Part shown: positions 49,905 through 57,923 of the stretch, piece after piece
Position numbering within the stretch: position 1 is the first letter of the stretch
Layout of the letters: every line of letters begins with the position of its first letter
NCBI GenBank assembly: GCA_005503085.1
Contig: SCOI01000015.1
Location: 78,016-142,015 of the forward strand
Direction: 5' to 3'
Source: Burkholderiales bacterium C2
GTDB lineage: Bacteria; Pseudomonadota; Gammaproteobacteria; Burkholderiales; Burkholderiaceae_C
DNA: 64,000 nt
Position numbers and translations under genes: made by a program
The notes under the pieces: generated by a model
What the model was told of the DNA's origin: nothing
Seen by the model: only the letters and a program-made list of their open reading frames with translations
The model's database searches: none

Positions 49905-51152
49905 ATGTCCGAGATCGCCGACTCTTCGTCTCTTTCCGCCCTGCGCCTGGCCGTGGTCGGCGCCGGCCCGGCCGGCCTGGGCCTGGCCCTGCTGGCGGCA
50001 CGCCACCTGCCCCAGGCCCAGATCAGCCTGTTCGATGTCCGGCCGCTGGAGCGCGATGTCTCCGGCGACCCGCGCACGCTGGCGCTGAGCCTGGGCAGCG
50101 TGCAGCTGCTGCAGCGCCTGGGCGCCTGGAACGAAGCCGCCGCGCAAGCCATCCTGCAGGTCCATGTCAGCCAGGCCCCGCCCACGCTGAACCACCCGAT
50201 CTTCGGCGCGGCCGGCGAGCCGCTGGTGCGCATCAGCGCGGCCGAGCAGGGGGTGGACATGCTGGGCGCGGTGCTCAGCTACGGCCAGCTGGTCGCGCCG
50301 CTGCAGGCAGCCTGGCAGGCGGCGGCGGCGGCCGAGCCACAGCGCCTGCTGAGCCGCTTCGGCGCGCCGGTCGCGGGGCTGAAGGCGCTGAACCTGTCGG
50401 CAGGCGGCGGCGTCGAGGTCGATGCCGGCATTGCCGAGACTTTTGATCTGGCCGTGGTGGCCGAGGGCGGTGTGTTTGCGGATCAGGCACGCAAGAGTCT
50501 GGCGCATGACTACAAGCAGAACGCCTGGGTCGGCACCGTGACCCTGGCCGAGAGCAGCCCGCCCGGCGTGGCCTACGAGCGCTTCACCCGCAACGGCCCG
50601 CTGGCCCTGCTGCCGCTGCCGCCGCTGGAGGGCCGCAAGCGCGCGGCCCTGGTCTGGTGCATGCCGCAGGCCGAGGACGAGATCGCCAGCCTCAGCGATG
50701 CCCAGCGACTGGCCGTCATCAACAGCCTGCTGGCCACCGAGGCCGGCCCGCTGCAGGCCATCAGCCCTCTCAAATGCTTTGCGCTGGGCCTGAACGCCGA
50801 GCGCAGCCTGGTCGAGGGCCGTACCGTGCGCATCGGCAACGCCGCCCAGACCCTGCACCCGGTGGCCGGCCAGGGCCTGAACCTGGGGCTGCGCGATGCC
50901 TATGCGCTGGTTCAGGCCCTGCGCCGATGCGCTGACAGGAATGGCGATATCGATGCCGGCCTGCGCGCCGTCGAATGGCAACGCGCGCCCGACCGCTGGA
51001 GCACCATCGCCAGCACCGACTTCCTGGCCCGCAGCTTCGCCTGGCGCTGGCCCGGCCTGCCGGTGGTGCGCGGCCTCGGCCTGGCCGCGCTGCAGGCGCT
51101 GCCGCCGCTCAAGCGCGCGCTGGCGCGGCAGATGATGTTCGGCAGCCGCTGA
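49905..51152 (+). CDS. ubiH: FAD-dependent ubiquinone-biosynthesis hydroxylase
   Basis: 415-residue flavoprotein monooxygenase for a ring hydroxylation in ubiquinone synthesis. LAVVGAGPAGLGLALLAAR is the FAD-binding loop. VRIGNAAQTLHPVAGQGLNLGLRDAYAL is the second FAD motif; the GNAAQ form, rather than GDAAH, is the one I recall for E. coli UbiH. SGDPRTLALSLGSVQLLQRLG is the UbiH/UbiF/UbiM family segment. It lies 82 bases after the binding-protein gene and 9 bases before the broken GFA gene. UbiH itself is the best guess; assignment within the family is not absolute. Confidence 0.85.
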   Translation: MSEIADSSSLSALRLAVVGAGPAGLGLALLAARHLPQAQISLFDVRPLERDVSGDPRTLALSLGSVQLLQRLGAWNEAAAQAILQVHVSQAPPTLNHPIFGAAGEPLVRISAAEQGVDMLGAVLSYGQLVAPLQAAWQAAAAAEPQRLLSRFGAPVAGLKALNLSAGGGVEVDAGIAETFDLAVVAEGGVFADQARKSLAHDYKQNAWVGTVTLAESSPPGVAYERFTRNGPLALLPLPPLEGRKRAALVWCMPQAEDEIASLSDAQRLAVINSLLATEAGPLQAISPLKCFALGLNAERSLVEGRTVRIGNAAQTLHPVAGQGLNLGLRDAYALVQALRRCADRNGDIDAGLRAVEWQRAPDRWSTIASTDFLARSFAWRWPGLPVVRGLGLAALQALPPLKRALARQMMFGSR

Positions 51153-51161
51153 AACGCCTCC

Positions 51162-51557
51162 ATGACTGAACGCCTTGCCTCATGCAGCTGCGGCCAGCTC
51201 AGGGCCCAGGTCGTCGGTGAGCCGGTTCGCGTCTCGATCTGCCACTGCCTGGCCTGCCAGCGCCGCACCGGCAGCGTGTTCTGAGCACAGGCCCGGTTCC
51301 GCCGTGAGAACGTCTCGCTGTCGGGCAACTCGACCCGCTATGTGCGCACCGGCGATGAAGGCTCCCGCGTCACCTTCCACTTCTGCCCCCATTGCGGCGC
51401 CACGGTCTACTACGAGCCCGAGGGCCTGGAAGAGTTCCTGGCCATCCCGGTCGGCGCCTTCGCCGAACCGAGCTTCCCGGCGCCCAGCGTCTCAGTCTAT
51501 GAGGAGCGCATGCATGGCTGGGTCGTACCGCCGGAGGATGCGGAACATATTGGCTGA
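51162..51557 (+). pseudogene. GFA-family (Mss4-fold, zinc) protein with one in-frame TGA
   Basis: A 132-codon frame from ATG 51162 to the stop at 51557 reads as a full GFA/CENP-V-like zinc protein except for TGA at 51282-51284 (codon 41). Before it: MTERLASCSCGQL and ICHCLACQRRTGSVF; after it: AQARFRRENVSLSG and FHFCPHCGATVYYEPEGLEEF. All zinc cysteines of the family (SCSCG, CHCxxC, CPHC) are intact, and homologues normally have Gly at codon 41, so GGA to TGA is the simplest change. It may be a recent nonsense mutation, a sequencing error, or a read-through. A downstream ATG at 51342 could still give 71 residues. Confidence 0.82.
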
Positions 51558-51598
51558 GGGGATAGTCGCCACCGTGCGGCGATCAGGAGGACAGTCAT

Positions 51599-52075
51599 AT
51601 GGACGACAAGACAGAGTTGCATTGGCGTTACTTGAAGGACAACCTGGATCACTCGCGTCATCACGAGACATTGCGCGCCACAACCACGAATGCGCTGCTC
51701 GTCCTGGCCGGCGCAGGATTCACGGTCGCTGGCTATGACAAGTGCATTCAGCAGACAGACATTCCGGTGCTTGTCTTCATCGGAATCCTAGGCGTGTTCG
51801 GTGCGATCTTTGTGGCCAAGCAGACCGAACGTGCGGATGCTCACTATGAGCGAGCGCGAGAACTCAGGGATGCGATAGACGCTGGCACCCATGCGCCCGG
51901 ATTCGAGGCCCTGAGAAAGTCGGCAGACAAGCGCCACAAGCAGCGCTACAGCGGCTTCGGCGCATGGCTTCGTTGGCAAGGCTTGCGAAACTTCTGGATA
52001 CTGATGCACCTGCTTGTCGCGGCATTTGCCGGCCTGCTCGCCTACTCCGCAGCGATGACAAGGGCGTGCCCATAG
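51599..52075 (+). CDS. Hypothetical three-segment membrane protein
   Basis: 158-residue protein, not recognised. A charged N-terminus (MDDKTELHWRYLKDNLDHSRHHE) precedes two close membrane segments (about 31-48 and 55-73), a 55-residue basic helical loop rich in Ala, Arg and Lys (about 75-130), and a third segment (FWILMHLLVAAFAGLLAYSAA). Codon use is less GC-biased than its neighbours, hinting at transfer. The layout (helical loop between membrane pairs) resembles small SLATT- or RipA-like membrane proteins, but I cannot confirm that. A ribosome site AGGAGGAC precedes the ATG. Confidence 0.7.
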   Translation: MDDKTELHWRYLKDNLDHSRHHETLRATTTNALLVLAGAGFTVAGYDKCIQQTDIPVLVFIGILGVFGAIFVAKQTERADAHYERARELRDAIDAGTHAPGFEALRKSADKRHKQRYSGFGAWLRWQGLRNFWILMHLLVAAFAGLLAYSAAMTRACP

Positions 52076-52093
52076 CCGCTAGCATTGCGCCGC

Positions 52094-52603
52094 ATGGACG
52101 CCTCATCAAGCACAGCAATTGAAGACTTCGAGATCCCGGATCCGGCCCTGCTTCGGCGGCTGTTGCGAGCGAAGGATCGCATGGACGCCGCCTCGCATGA
52201 GGCCTGGCCGGTGAAGCGGCTCGCCGAGGTCAGCGGCGTCTCCGAGACCCATTTCGCACACACCTTCCGGCAGGCCTTTGGCATCCCACCGCATCGCTAC
52301 CTGTTGACGCGGCGCATCGAGCAGGCGGCCACCCTGCTGCGTGACACCGAACTGCCCATCACGGAGATTGCTTTCGCCACCGGCTGGGAGAGCCTGGGTA
52401 CCTTCGGGCGCACATTCCGGGACATCACCGGCAAGAGCCCCAGTGCGCTTCGCATCGAGGCCAGGGTCGAGGCCACCGAGCTCGACCGCGTGCCCGCCTG
52501 CGTCCTGAAAGCCGCGCAGCGGCCGGACCTCACCATCGCAGTTTCGGAGAAGCGTCGCCGTGCAACAGAAGGTACAAATCGGCCACCAACAAAGGAGCGC
52601 TGA
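52094..52603 (+). CDS. AraC-family helix-turn-helix regulator (short form)
   Basis: 169-residue regulator consisting mainly of the two-HTH AraC DNA-binding domain (about residues 15-110): WPVKRLAEVSGVSETHFAHTFRQAFGIPPHRYLLTRRIEQA and LPITEIAFATGWESLGTFGRTFRDITGKSPSALR. No sensing domain precedes it; the C-terminal 55 residues are basic and unassigned. Its stop overlaps the start of the VOC gene by one base, so the two form an operon and the regulator may control it. A TTG at 52085 is a less likely start. Confidence 0.87.
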   Translation: MDASSSTAIEDFEIPDPALLRRLLRAKDRMDAASHEAWPVKRLAEVSGVSETHFAHTFRQAFGIPPHRYLLTRRIEQAATLLRDTELPITEIAFATGWESLGTFGRTFRDITGKSPSALRIEARVEATELDRVPACVLKAAQRPDLTIAVSEKRRRATEGTNRPPTKER

Positions 52604-53019
52604 TGAGCCAAGGTATCAATGTAGTGGGTGTGTACGTCGATGATCAGGACCAGGCCCTCGATTTCTACGTCCACAAGCTCGGTTTCCGCGTCCATACGGA
52701 TGTGCGCAATGGGGCCTATCGCTGGCTGACGGTCCAGCATCCGGAGCAGCCCTTGTTTCAGCTCGGCCTGTTCACACCCGGACCGCCGATGCACGACGAG
52801 GCGACGGCGCAGGCGCTGCGCGCACTGGTCGCCAAGGGCGCGATGCCAGCCTTGGTGCTGGCCGTGGCCGACTGCCGGGCCACCTACAAGCAACTGCAGG
52901 CCCGGGGCGTGGAGTTCACTCAGGAGCCAGTCGATCGCTATGGGAGCGTGGATGCCGGTTTCCGCGACCCTGCGGGCAACGGCTGGAAGATGATCCAGGT
53001 AGCGGGGAGCTCGACATGA
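52603..53019 (+). CDS. VOC-family (glyoxalase/bleomycin-resistance fold) protein
   Basis: 138-residue single VOC unit pair. INVVGVYVDDQDQALDFYVHKLGFRVHTDVRNG is the first beta-alpha-beta-beta-beta module; FTQEPVDRYGSVDAGFRDPAGNGWKMIQ is the second, with the GN in place of the common final Glu context. Metal ligand set is incomplete (Val replaces the first His), so enzymatic metal binding is doubtful. The AraC regulator is cotranscribed upstream; the small membrane gene overlaps its stop by four bases. Confidence 0.85.
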   Translation: MSQGINVVGVYVDDQDQALDFYVHKLGFRVHTDVRNGAYRWLTVQHPEQPLFQLGLFTPGPPMHDEATAQALRALVAKGAMPALVLAVADCRATYKQLQARGVEFTQEPVDRYGSVDAGFRDPAGNGWKMIQVAGSST

Positions 53020-53261
53020 ATTGCAGCAGCTGGTTGAGGCGGGTCCACCGCTGGGTGTCGATCGCCTTCACGCTGACCGTCATCGCCAACTTCGTCGCCC
53101 GGGCGCAAGGGCCGGCAGAGCCGCCGCCCTGGCTGACCTATGCGCCGCTGCTGCCGCTGGGCCTCCTGCTGTTGACGGGGCTGTACCTGTTCGCCCTGCC
53201 CTATCTCGGCCGTCGCCACGAACGGCATGGCGCCAAAGAGCCAGGAACACCGGTCGCTTGA
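53016..53261 (+). CDS. Hypothetical small membrane protein
   Basis: 81-residue protein with two membrane segments (about 14-30 and 42-65) separated by a Pro-rich stretch (QGPAEPPPWLTYAP). The ATGA overlap with the VOC gene shows cotranscription with AraC and VOC. The basic C-terminus (RRHERHGAKEPG) suggests it faces the cytoplasm. Not recognised. Confidence 0.65.
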   Translation: MNCSSWLRRVHRWVSIAFTLTVIANFVARAQGPAEPPPWLTYAPLLPLGLLLLTGLYLFALPYLGRRHERHGAKEPGTPVA

Positions 53262-53282
53262 AGCGACCCCGAGGCGCCAGGC

Positions 53283-53324
53283 GGTGTCAGGTCTTGAACC
53301 TCTCTGCAGTCAAGACCTGACACC
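53283..53324. repeat. REP-like perfect hairpin (15-bp stem)
   Basis: GGTGTCAGGTCTTGA and its exact reverse complement flank a 12-base loop in the gap between two gene groups. There is no U-run after either arm, so it is not a classical terminator. GGGGTCAGGTCTTGA, one base different, recurs at 63547-63561. Short imperfect-palindrome copies like these are typical of dispersed REP sequences mobilised by RAYT/IS200-type transposases; none is seen in the window. Confidence 0.65.
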
Positions 53325-53386
53325 GAAGCCCTTCTTGGTCCAGAATGCCTTTGGCCTCGTTCAACCCCGCACCAGCCAGCAGCTCC

Positions 53387-53758
53387 ATGTTCGATCACGT
53401 TGTATTCGGCGTCAGCGACTACGCCGCGAGCAAGGCGTTCTTCCTCAAGGCACTCGAGCCGCTCGGCGTCGTGCTCGTCTCGGAGGGGCCGCTGGGCATC
53501 GAGCTCTGCCGCCCCGACAGCCAATCTTCGCTGTGCATCCGCCGGGTCGAAGCGAAGGCCACGCACCTTCACCTGGCCTTCACGGCCGAGAGCCGCGGGC
53601 AGGTCGAAGCCTTCTACCGCGCCGCTCTTGAGGCAGGAGGCGAGGACAACGGTGCGCCGGGCCTGCGCCCGCAGTACCACGCGAACTACTACGCCGCCTT
53701 CGTCATTGGTCCGGACGGGCACAACATCGAAGCGGTCTGCCATCAAGCCGAGGGCTAG
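53387..53758 (+). CDS. VOC-family protein
   Basis: 123-residue glyoxalase-fold protein. MFDHVVFGVSDYAASKAFFLKALEPLGV is the first module with His4; ATHLHLAFTAESRGQVEAFYRAAL gives the second conserved His; NYYAAFVIGPDGHNIEAVCH ends with the family Glu, so the ligand set for a metal is largely present. Substrate unknown. The start at 53387 fits the family; an in-frame longer form begins at 53345. It lies just past the REP-like hairpin. Confidence 0.87.
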   Translation: MFDHVVFGVSDYAASKAFFLKALEPLGVVLVSEGPLGIELCRPDSQSSLCIRRVEAKATHLHLAFTAESRGQVEAFYRAALEAGGEDNGAPGLRPQYHANYYAAFVIGPDGHNIEAVCHQAEG

Positions 53759-53773
53759 CTGACGCAACGAAGA

Positions 53774-53793
53774 AAGCCCTACCTCAAGGGCTT
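53774..53793 (-). terminator. Weak hairpin terminator at the end of the small acidic/basic protein gene
   Basis: AAGCCCT and AGGGCTT arms (7 bp) enclose a 6-base loop and overlap the last codons and stop of the gene at 53779. On the minus strand TCTTCGTTG follows, a weak T-rich run. It also sits 15 bases after the stop of the convergent VOC gene, so it could serve both directions. Confidence 0.4.
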
Positions 53794-53976
53794 CTCCTCG
53801 CTAGGCACCGGCGCCGCCTCGTCCGGCAGCTTGGGCTCATCGCTGGCATGGTGGTCCATCGGCGTCTTCTTGCCGGGCTGCGGCGTCTGCTCCGAGCCCG
53901 GGGCGATCTCTTCGCCCTGATGTTTCTTGGCCTGCTGAACCTTTTTGTCGTGGGCGATATTGCGCGGGTCGGTCAT
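53779..53976 (-). CDS. Small hydrophilic protein, conserved-looking, function unknown
   Basis: 65-residue highly charged protein, MTDPRNIAHDKKVQQAKKHQ at the start, followed by a Pro/Lys/Glu-rich low-complexity tail. No membrane segment; probably disordered. Similar short proteins beginning MTDPRNIAHDKKV are, to my memory, common in Burkholderiales. A GGAG site is 9 bases before the ATG. Nothing more can be said of function. Confidence 0.7.
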   Translation of the reverse strand: MTDPRNIAHDKKVQQAKKHQGEEIAPGSEQTPQPGKKTPMDHHASDEPKLPDEAAPVPSEEKPLR

Positions 53977-54116
53977 GGGATGGACTCCGAGAATGGTTTG
54001 AAGCCCATCCTCGCCCAAGCGCCGCCCTGCCCGGGTAGGACAAGACGCCTTTCCAGCCAGGACAATATCGCCAACGCCGCCCTTGGGTCGCGGGATCGGC
54101 TCAGGATACGGCCGGC

Positions 54117-54677
54117 TCAGCCCCGCTGCCGCCGCGCCATCAGCCCGACACCCGCCAGCCCGGCCAGCATCAGCGCCAGGCTGGCCGGCTCGGGCACGCT
54201 GAGCGCCAGGCTGTGGCCGGCCTGCACGTCCAGCGTCGGCGCCATCAGATAGATCAGGCCGTGGTTGAGGTTGCCGGCCGCGTAGTCGCTGAACAGGCCG
54301 ATGCTGGCGCTGCCGGCGCCCAGCACCTTGAAGGACAGCGTGGCCAGGCGCAGCGAGGCCTGGCCGGCGTCGGCCACGCCCGGGAAGGCCGAGCCCGACA
54401 GGACCACGCCGGTCAGCGCCGAGTCGTCCGCCCAGCCCTCGGCCAGGCTCACGCCGGTCAGCGCGAGCAGGCCGGTGTCGAAGCTCAGGCCCATGCCGAA
54501 GGCCAGCAGCTCGTCGCCGGCGCGCTCGCCGTCGAAGGGCTGCAGCAGCGCGACATCGAGGCTGAAGCTCTGGCCGACCGTGGCGGTGGTGGTGCCGGAC
54601 AGCGAGATGCTGGCGGCCTGAGCCACCGACAGGGAGAGGCCGGCAAGCAGCGCGGCGAGGGCAGATTTGATCTTCAT
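54117..54677 (-). CDS. Exported cohesin-like protein with PEP-CTERM sorting tail
   Basis: 186-residue protein. Signal peptide 1-21 (MKIKSALAALLAGLSLSVAQA). Residues 22-150 are all-beta with the cohesin-type pattern: TATVGQSFSLDVAL, a hydrophobic LLAFGMGLSFDTGLLALTGVSL strand pair, and ASLRLATLSFKVLGAGSASIGL. The C-terminus VPEPASLALMLAGLAGVGLMARRQRG is a textbook PEP-CTERM signal (PEP motif, helix, basic end), normally cut by exosortase during export to the surface. It lies 23 bases downstream of the dockerin-bearing phosphatase on the same strand. No exosortase gene is in the window. The cohesin call rests on strand pattern and context. Confidence 0.8.
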   Translation of the reverse strand: MKIKSALAALLAGLSLSVAQAASISLSGTTTATVGQSFSLDVALLQPFDGERAGDELLAFGMGLSFDTGLLALTGVSLAEGWADDSALTGVVLSGSAFPGVADAGQASLRLATLSFKVLGAGSASIGLFSDYAAGNLNHGLIYLMAPTLDVQAGHSLALSVPEPASLALMLAGLAGVGLMARRQRG

Positions 54678-54700
54678 GGCTTGGTTCCTTGAGCAGACGC

Positions 54701-57646
54701 TCACTGGCGGGTGAAGAGGGCGTACCAGAGCTTGTAGTCGGCCTGGGTGATGCATTTGTCGGCGTCGAAATTGGCCAGCGGCTGGTAGCGGGCGTCGCCC
54801 TCGCAGCTGCCCATCGCGACGCGCTGCAGATCGCGGTCGCTCGCATTGATCGCGCCGTCGCCATTGATGTCGCCCAGCTTGCGCACCGCGAAGGGCACGC
54901 GGGGCGCGGCCTCCTGGTAGCCGTCGTTGAGCAGGAAGGCGAGGTAGTACTCGCCGGCGGCCAGACCGGCGAAGGTGGTGCTGCCGGCGGCGCCCGAGGC
55001 ATAGCGCCATTGCACGGCCGGGCTGCCGCTGCCCGGCGTCTGGGTGGCGCGGTAGACGGCGACCCAGTCCTTGGCCTGGCCCGGCATGCCGGACCAGCTG
55101 ACGTTCAGCGCCTCGCCGCTGCGGATCAGATTGCGGGCCACACCCAGCACACGCGGCTCGGGCTCGCTGCCGGCGCCGACGGTAAAGGCCACCCGGTTGG
55201 AGACCTCGGTGTAGGAGTCGTTGATATAGAGCGCCAGGAAGTACTCGCCGTCGGGCAGCGGCTCGGTCGGCGACAGGCCACCGCTGGCGCGGCCATCGAC
55301 GTAGTAATAGCTCACCAGCAGATCGATGCCCGGCGTGGCACCCTTGCGGAACACGCCAATATAGTCCTTGGCCGTGCCCGGGCCGTCGGCGAAGCGGATG
55401 TCCAGGCGCTCGCCGCTGCTCAGCGCGGTCTTGACCAGGCTGACGCTGGCGATCTCCGTGCCCACGGCAAAGGGCAGGCGCTCCGAGATCTCGAAATAGG
55501 CGTCGTTGATCATGAAGGCCGCGTAGTAATAGCCCTTGTTCAAGGCGCCCAGGGTGACGGTGCCGGCGCTGCTGGGCGTATAGGCCCAGCTGGTGGAGCC
55601 GACGCCGCCGGGCTCCTGGCCGACGCGGTAGACGCCGATCCAGTCCTTGGCGCCGCCGGGCGCGCCGCTCCAGGTGAAGCTGGGGCGCTCGCCGACATTG
55701 AACTGGGTCTTGTTGATCGCCAGCTCGGCCGTGTTGCCGACATAGAAGGCGGCACGCGGGGCGATCTCGGCATAGCTGTCGTCGGTGAAGAAGGCGGCGT
55801 AGTACTCCACGCCGGCGGCCAGGCCGCTGAAGGCCAGCTGGCCGTTCACACCGGACACATAGCCCCATTTCACTGCGGGCGTGGCCGCGCCGGGCGTCTG
55901 GCCCTTGCGGTAGATGCCGACCCAGTCCTTGGGCTTGCCACGCCCGTTCAGATGCTCGACCACCACGGGCTCGCCGGCCGGCCAGACCTTCTTTGCCAGA
56001 CGCAGGGCCGGGTCGCCGTCCGAGCTGCCCTGCACGGTGAAGCTGTGGGTCTGCGTCCACGGCGACCACTCGGCGTTGGCGTCGCGGTGGCGGGCGCGGA
56101 TGTAGTAGCGGCCGTTGTTCAGGCCATTGGGGCCGACGGCATAGCGCTCGATGTCGAGGCCGGCGTGGATGTCCACCGGCTCGTAGTTCGGCGCACCGCT
56201 GTCGCCGTAGAGATTCTCGACATCGCGTATCAGGTCCACCACCTTGCTGGAGAACGCGGCGTCGCGGGCGATCTGGAACTGCGTGCTGTTGAGCGCCATG
56301 CCCGAGGGCGACTGGTAGCCTGCCAGACCGAAGGCATGCGGCAGGCTCAGCACGGCGCCGTCGACCACGCCGTCCAGCACCGGCTGCAGCGGCGGCGCGG
56401 CATCCAGATGACGCTCGAACTCGTCCACCAGGCGGTTGTCATAAGCAAAGCCCAGCTTGGGGTGGCCCACGGCATAGGAGGAGACCTTCATTGTGCGCGC
56501 GCCGAGATCGAAGTCGATCAGCTGCCAGGTCCAGTTCGCGATGGTCTTCTGCACATCATCCATATCGCGCTCGCTCGACTGGCCCCAGAACTGGTCCCAG
56601 GCGGTGCCGCCGCTGATGAGGTGATAGATGGGCCAGTCACGGGTCTGGCCGCGGGCATAGAGATGGTGATGGGCGCCGATGTTCAGCACATGCTTGCGCG
56701 TGCCGGCCAGGATGGGCATGGCCGTATCGCGGAACCAGCTGGAGATATCGCCGACATACTGCTCGGCCTGGTAGGGGCGGTGCACGACGCTGATCACCCA
56801 GTCCACATCGGGGTCGGCATTGGCCGCCGCCACCACCTTGCGCAGCCACTCGGTCTGGGCCGCAAAGCTGTGTTCGGAGTTGGTATAGACCAGCAGCACG
56901 CGGCCGATCTGGTGGGCGTAGTAGCTCTCGTCGGCTGCGGCCGGGATGCCCTGGTAGCTGATCTTGTCGTACTCGGTGTGCGCGCGCCAGTTGGCCAGGC
57001 CCGGGTCGTAATAGGTCTCGTGATTACCCAGCGCCATCATGATGGCCAGATTGCCCGACACCACCGACGAGGGCTTCATGTGCACGAACTCATAGTGGTC
57101 CAGCGTGCCCACATCGACCTGGTCGCCGTTGTTCAGCATCAGCTGCACCGACTCCTCCAGCGGCAGGCCGGTCAGCGACTCGATCTTGGCCTTGGCCGCC
57201 TTCAGCAGCGGCGTGTGGCGGTCGTCATTGCGCAGCTGGTGGTCGCCGGTCAGCAGGAGGCGGAAATGGCCGCTCTTGCGCGCAGCCGTGGGCTGGGTGC
57301 GGAAGCGATAGACCGGCGACACCTCGCTGCCGCTGCGCACGCGGTAGCTGTAGACCGTCTCGGGCTGCAGGCCGGTCAGCTGCACGCCGTGCAGCCGGTA
57401 ATTGGCCGCCAGCACCTGGGACGAGCCGGTGGCCCGGCGCAGCAGCGGCCCGCCATCCGGACCGTACTCGACCACCGACTCGCTGCCCTGCTCCGTTTTC
57501 CAGCTCACCCAGATCGAACTGGCGGTGGGTGTCTGCAGATAGGGCATGAGGTCGGCGGCCAGCGCCGCCGCCCCGCACATCAAGCCGCCCAGCAGGACGG
57601 CGGCGCAGCGGACCAGGCGCCGGGCAGACAAGGCCATGGAGATCAT
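54701..57646 (-). CDS. Secreted purple-acid-phosphatase-like metallophosphoesterase with four repeats and a C-terminal dockerin
   Basis: 981-residue exported enzyme. Signal peptide about 1-31; N-terminal fibronectin-type domain (PYLQTPTASSIWVSW... to about 120) as in purple acid phosphatases. The metallophosphoesterase core (about 125-410) has LLTGDHQ, NNGDQVD at 172-178, GNHE at 207-210, VVHRPY and the GAHHHLYARG metal box at 324-333. A linker domain leads to four tandem repeats of about 90 residues (roughly 549-636, 637-728, 733-824, 831-921), each with KD(W/Y)(V/I)(G/A)(I/V)(Y/F)R. The end, 924-981, is a type I dockerin: GDINGDGAINASDRDLQRV and a second loop NFDADKCITQADYKLW. Phosphatase activity is predicted; substrate unknown. 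Confidence 0.88.
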   Translation of the reverse strand: MISMALSARRLVRCAAVLLGGLMCGAAALAADLMPYLQTPTASSIWVSWKTEQGSESVVEYGPDGGPLLRRATGSSQVLAANYRLHGVQLTGLQPETVYSYRVRSGSEVSPVYRFRTQPTAARKSGHFRLLLTGDHQLRNDDRHTPLLKAAKAKIESLTGLPLEESVQLMLNNGDQVDVGTLDHYEFVHMKPSSVVSGNLAIMMALGNHETYYDPGLANWRAHTEYDKISYQGIPAAADESYYAHQIGRVLLVYTNSEHSFAAQTEWLRKVVAAANADPDVDWVISVVHRPYQAEQYVGDISSWFRDTAMPILAGTRKHVLNIGAHHHLYARGQTRDWPIYHLISGGTAWDQFWGQSSERDMDDVQKTIANWTWQLIDFDLGARTMKVSSYAVGHPKLGFAYDNRLVDEFERHLDAAPPLQPVLDGVVDGAVLSLPHAFGLAGYQSPSGMALNSTQFQIARDAAFSSKVVDLIRDVENLYGDSGAPNYEPVDIHAGLDIERYAVGPNGLNNGRYYIRARHRDANAEWSPWTQTHSFTVQGSSDGDPALRLAKKVWPAGEPVVVEHLNGRGKPKDWVGIYRKGQTPGAATPAVKWGYVSGVNGQLAFSGLAAGVEYYAAFFTDDSYAEIAPRAAFYVGNTAELAINKTQFNVGERPSFTWSGAPGGAKDWIGVYRVGQEPGGVGSTSWAYTPSSAGTVTLGALNKGYYYAAFMINDAYFEISERLPFAVGTEIASVSLVKTALSSGERLDIRFADGPGTAKDYIGVFRKGATPGIDLLVSYYYVDGRASGGLSPTEPLPDGEYFLALYINDSYTEVSNRVAFTVGAGSEPEPRVLGVARNLIRSGEALNVSWSGMPGQAKDWVAVYRATQTPGSGSPAVQWRYASGAAGSTTFAGLAAGEYYLAFLLNDGYQEAAPRVPFAVRKLGDINGDGAINASDRDLQRVAMGSCEGDARYQPLANFDADKCITQADYKLWYALFTRQ

Positions 57647-57923
57647 CAGGGGCTCGCGGGCAGTGAGACAAGCGCCGGATTCGAGCAGCGTGGTGTGACA
57701 CGAGCACGCGGCTCGAATGGTCCGGATGGACCTATTCGTTTCTCTGAATGTCAACAGACCCTGGATCACTGGGTGGCCGCGCCAAGGGCCTATCCGCGCC
57801 TTCGTCCTACGTCCAAACAGCCCTCTGTCCGTCGCTCGGGATCAGGACGCGGACCTAGGCTTGACGGTACTCGGCCTGGCCAACCCACCGTCACCCGACA
57901 GCCAGCCAGCCAAGGAGGACACC

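Noticed and set aside
51282..51284. Selenocysteine codon in the GFA gene
   Set aside because: Homologues I recall have glycine, not cysteine, at this position, and I see no clear SECIS-like hairpin directly after the TGA; a point mutation or base-call error is simpler.
53283..53324. Rho-independent terminator
   Set aside because: The stem is strong, but no T-run follows on either strand; the recurrence of the arm at 63547 fits a repeat better.
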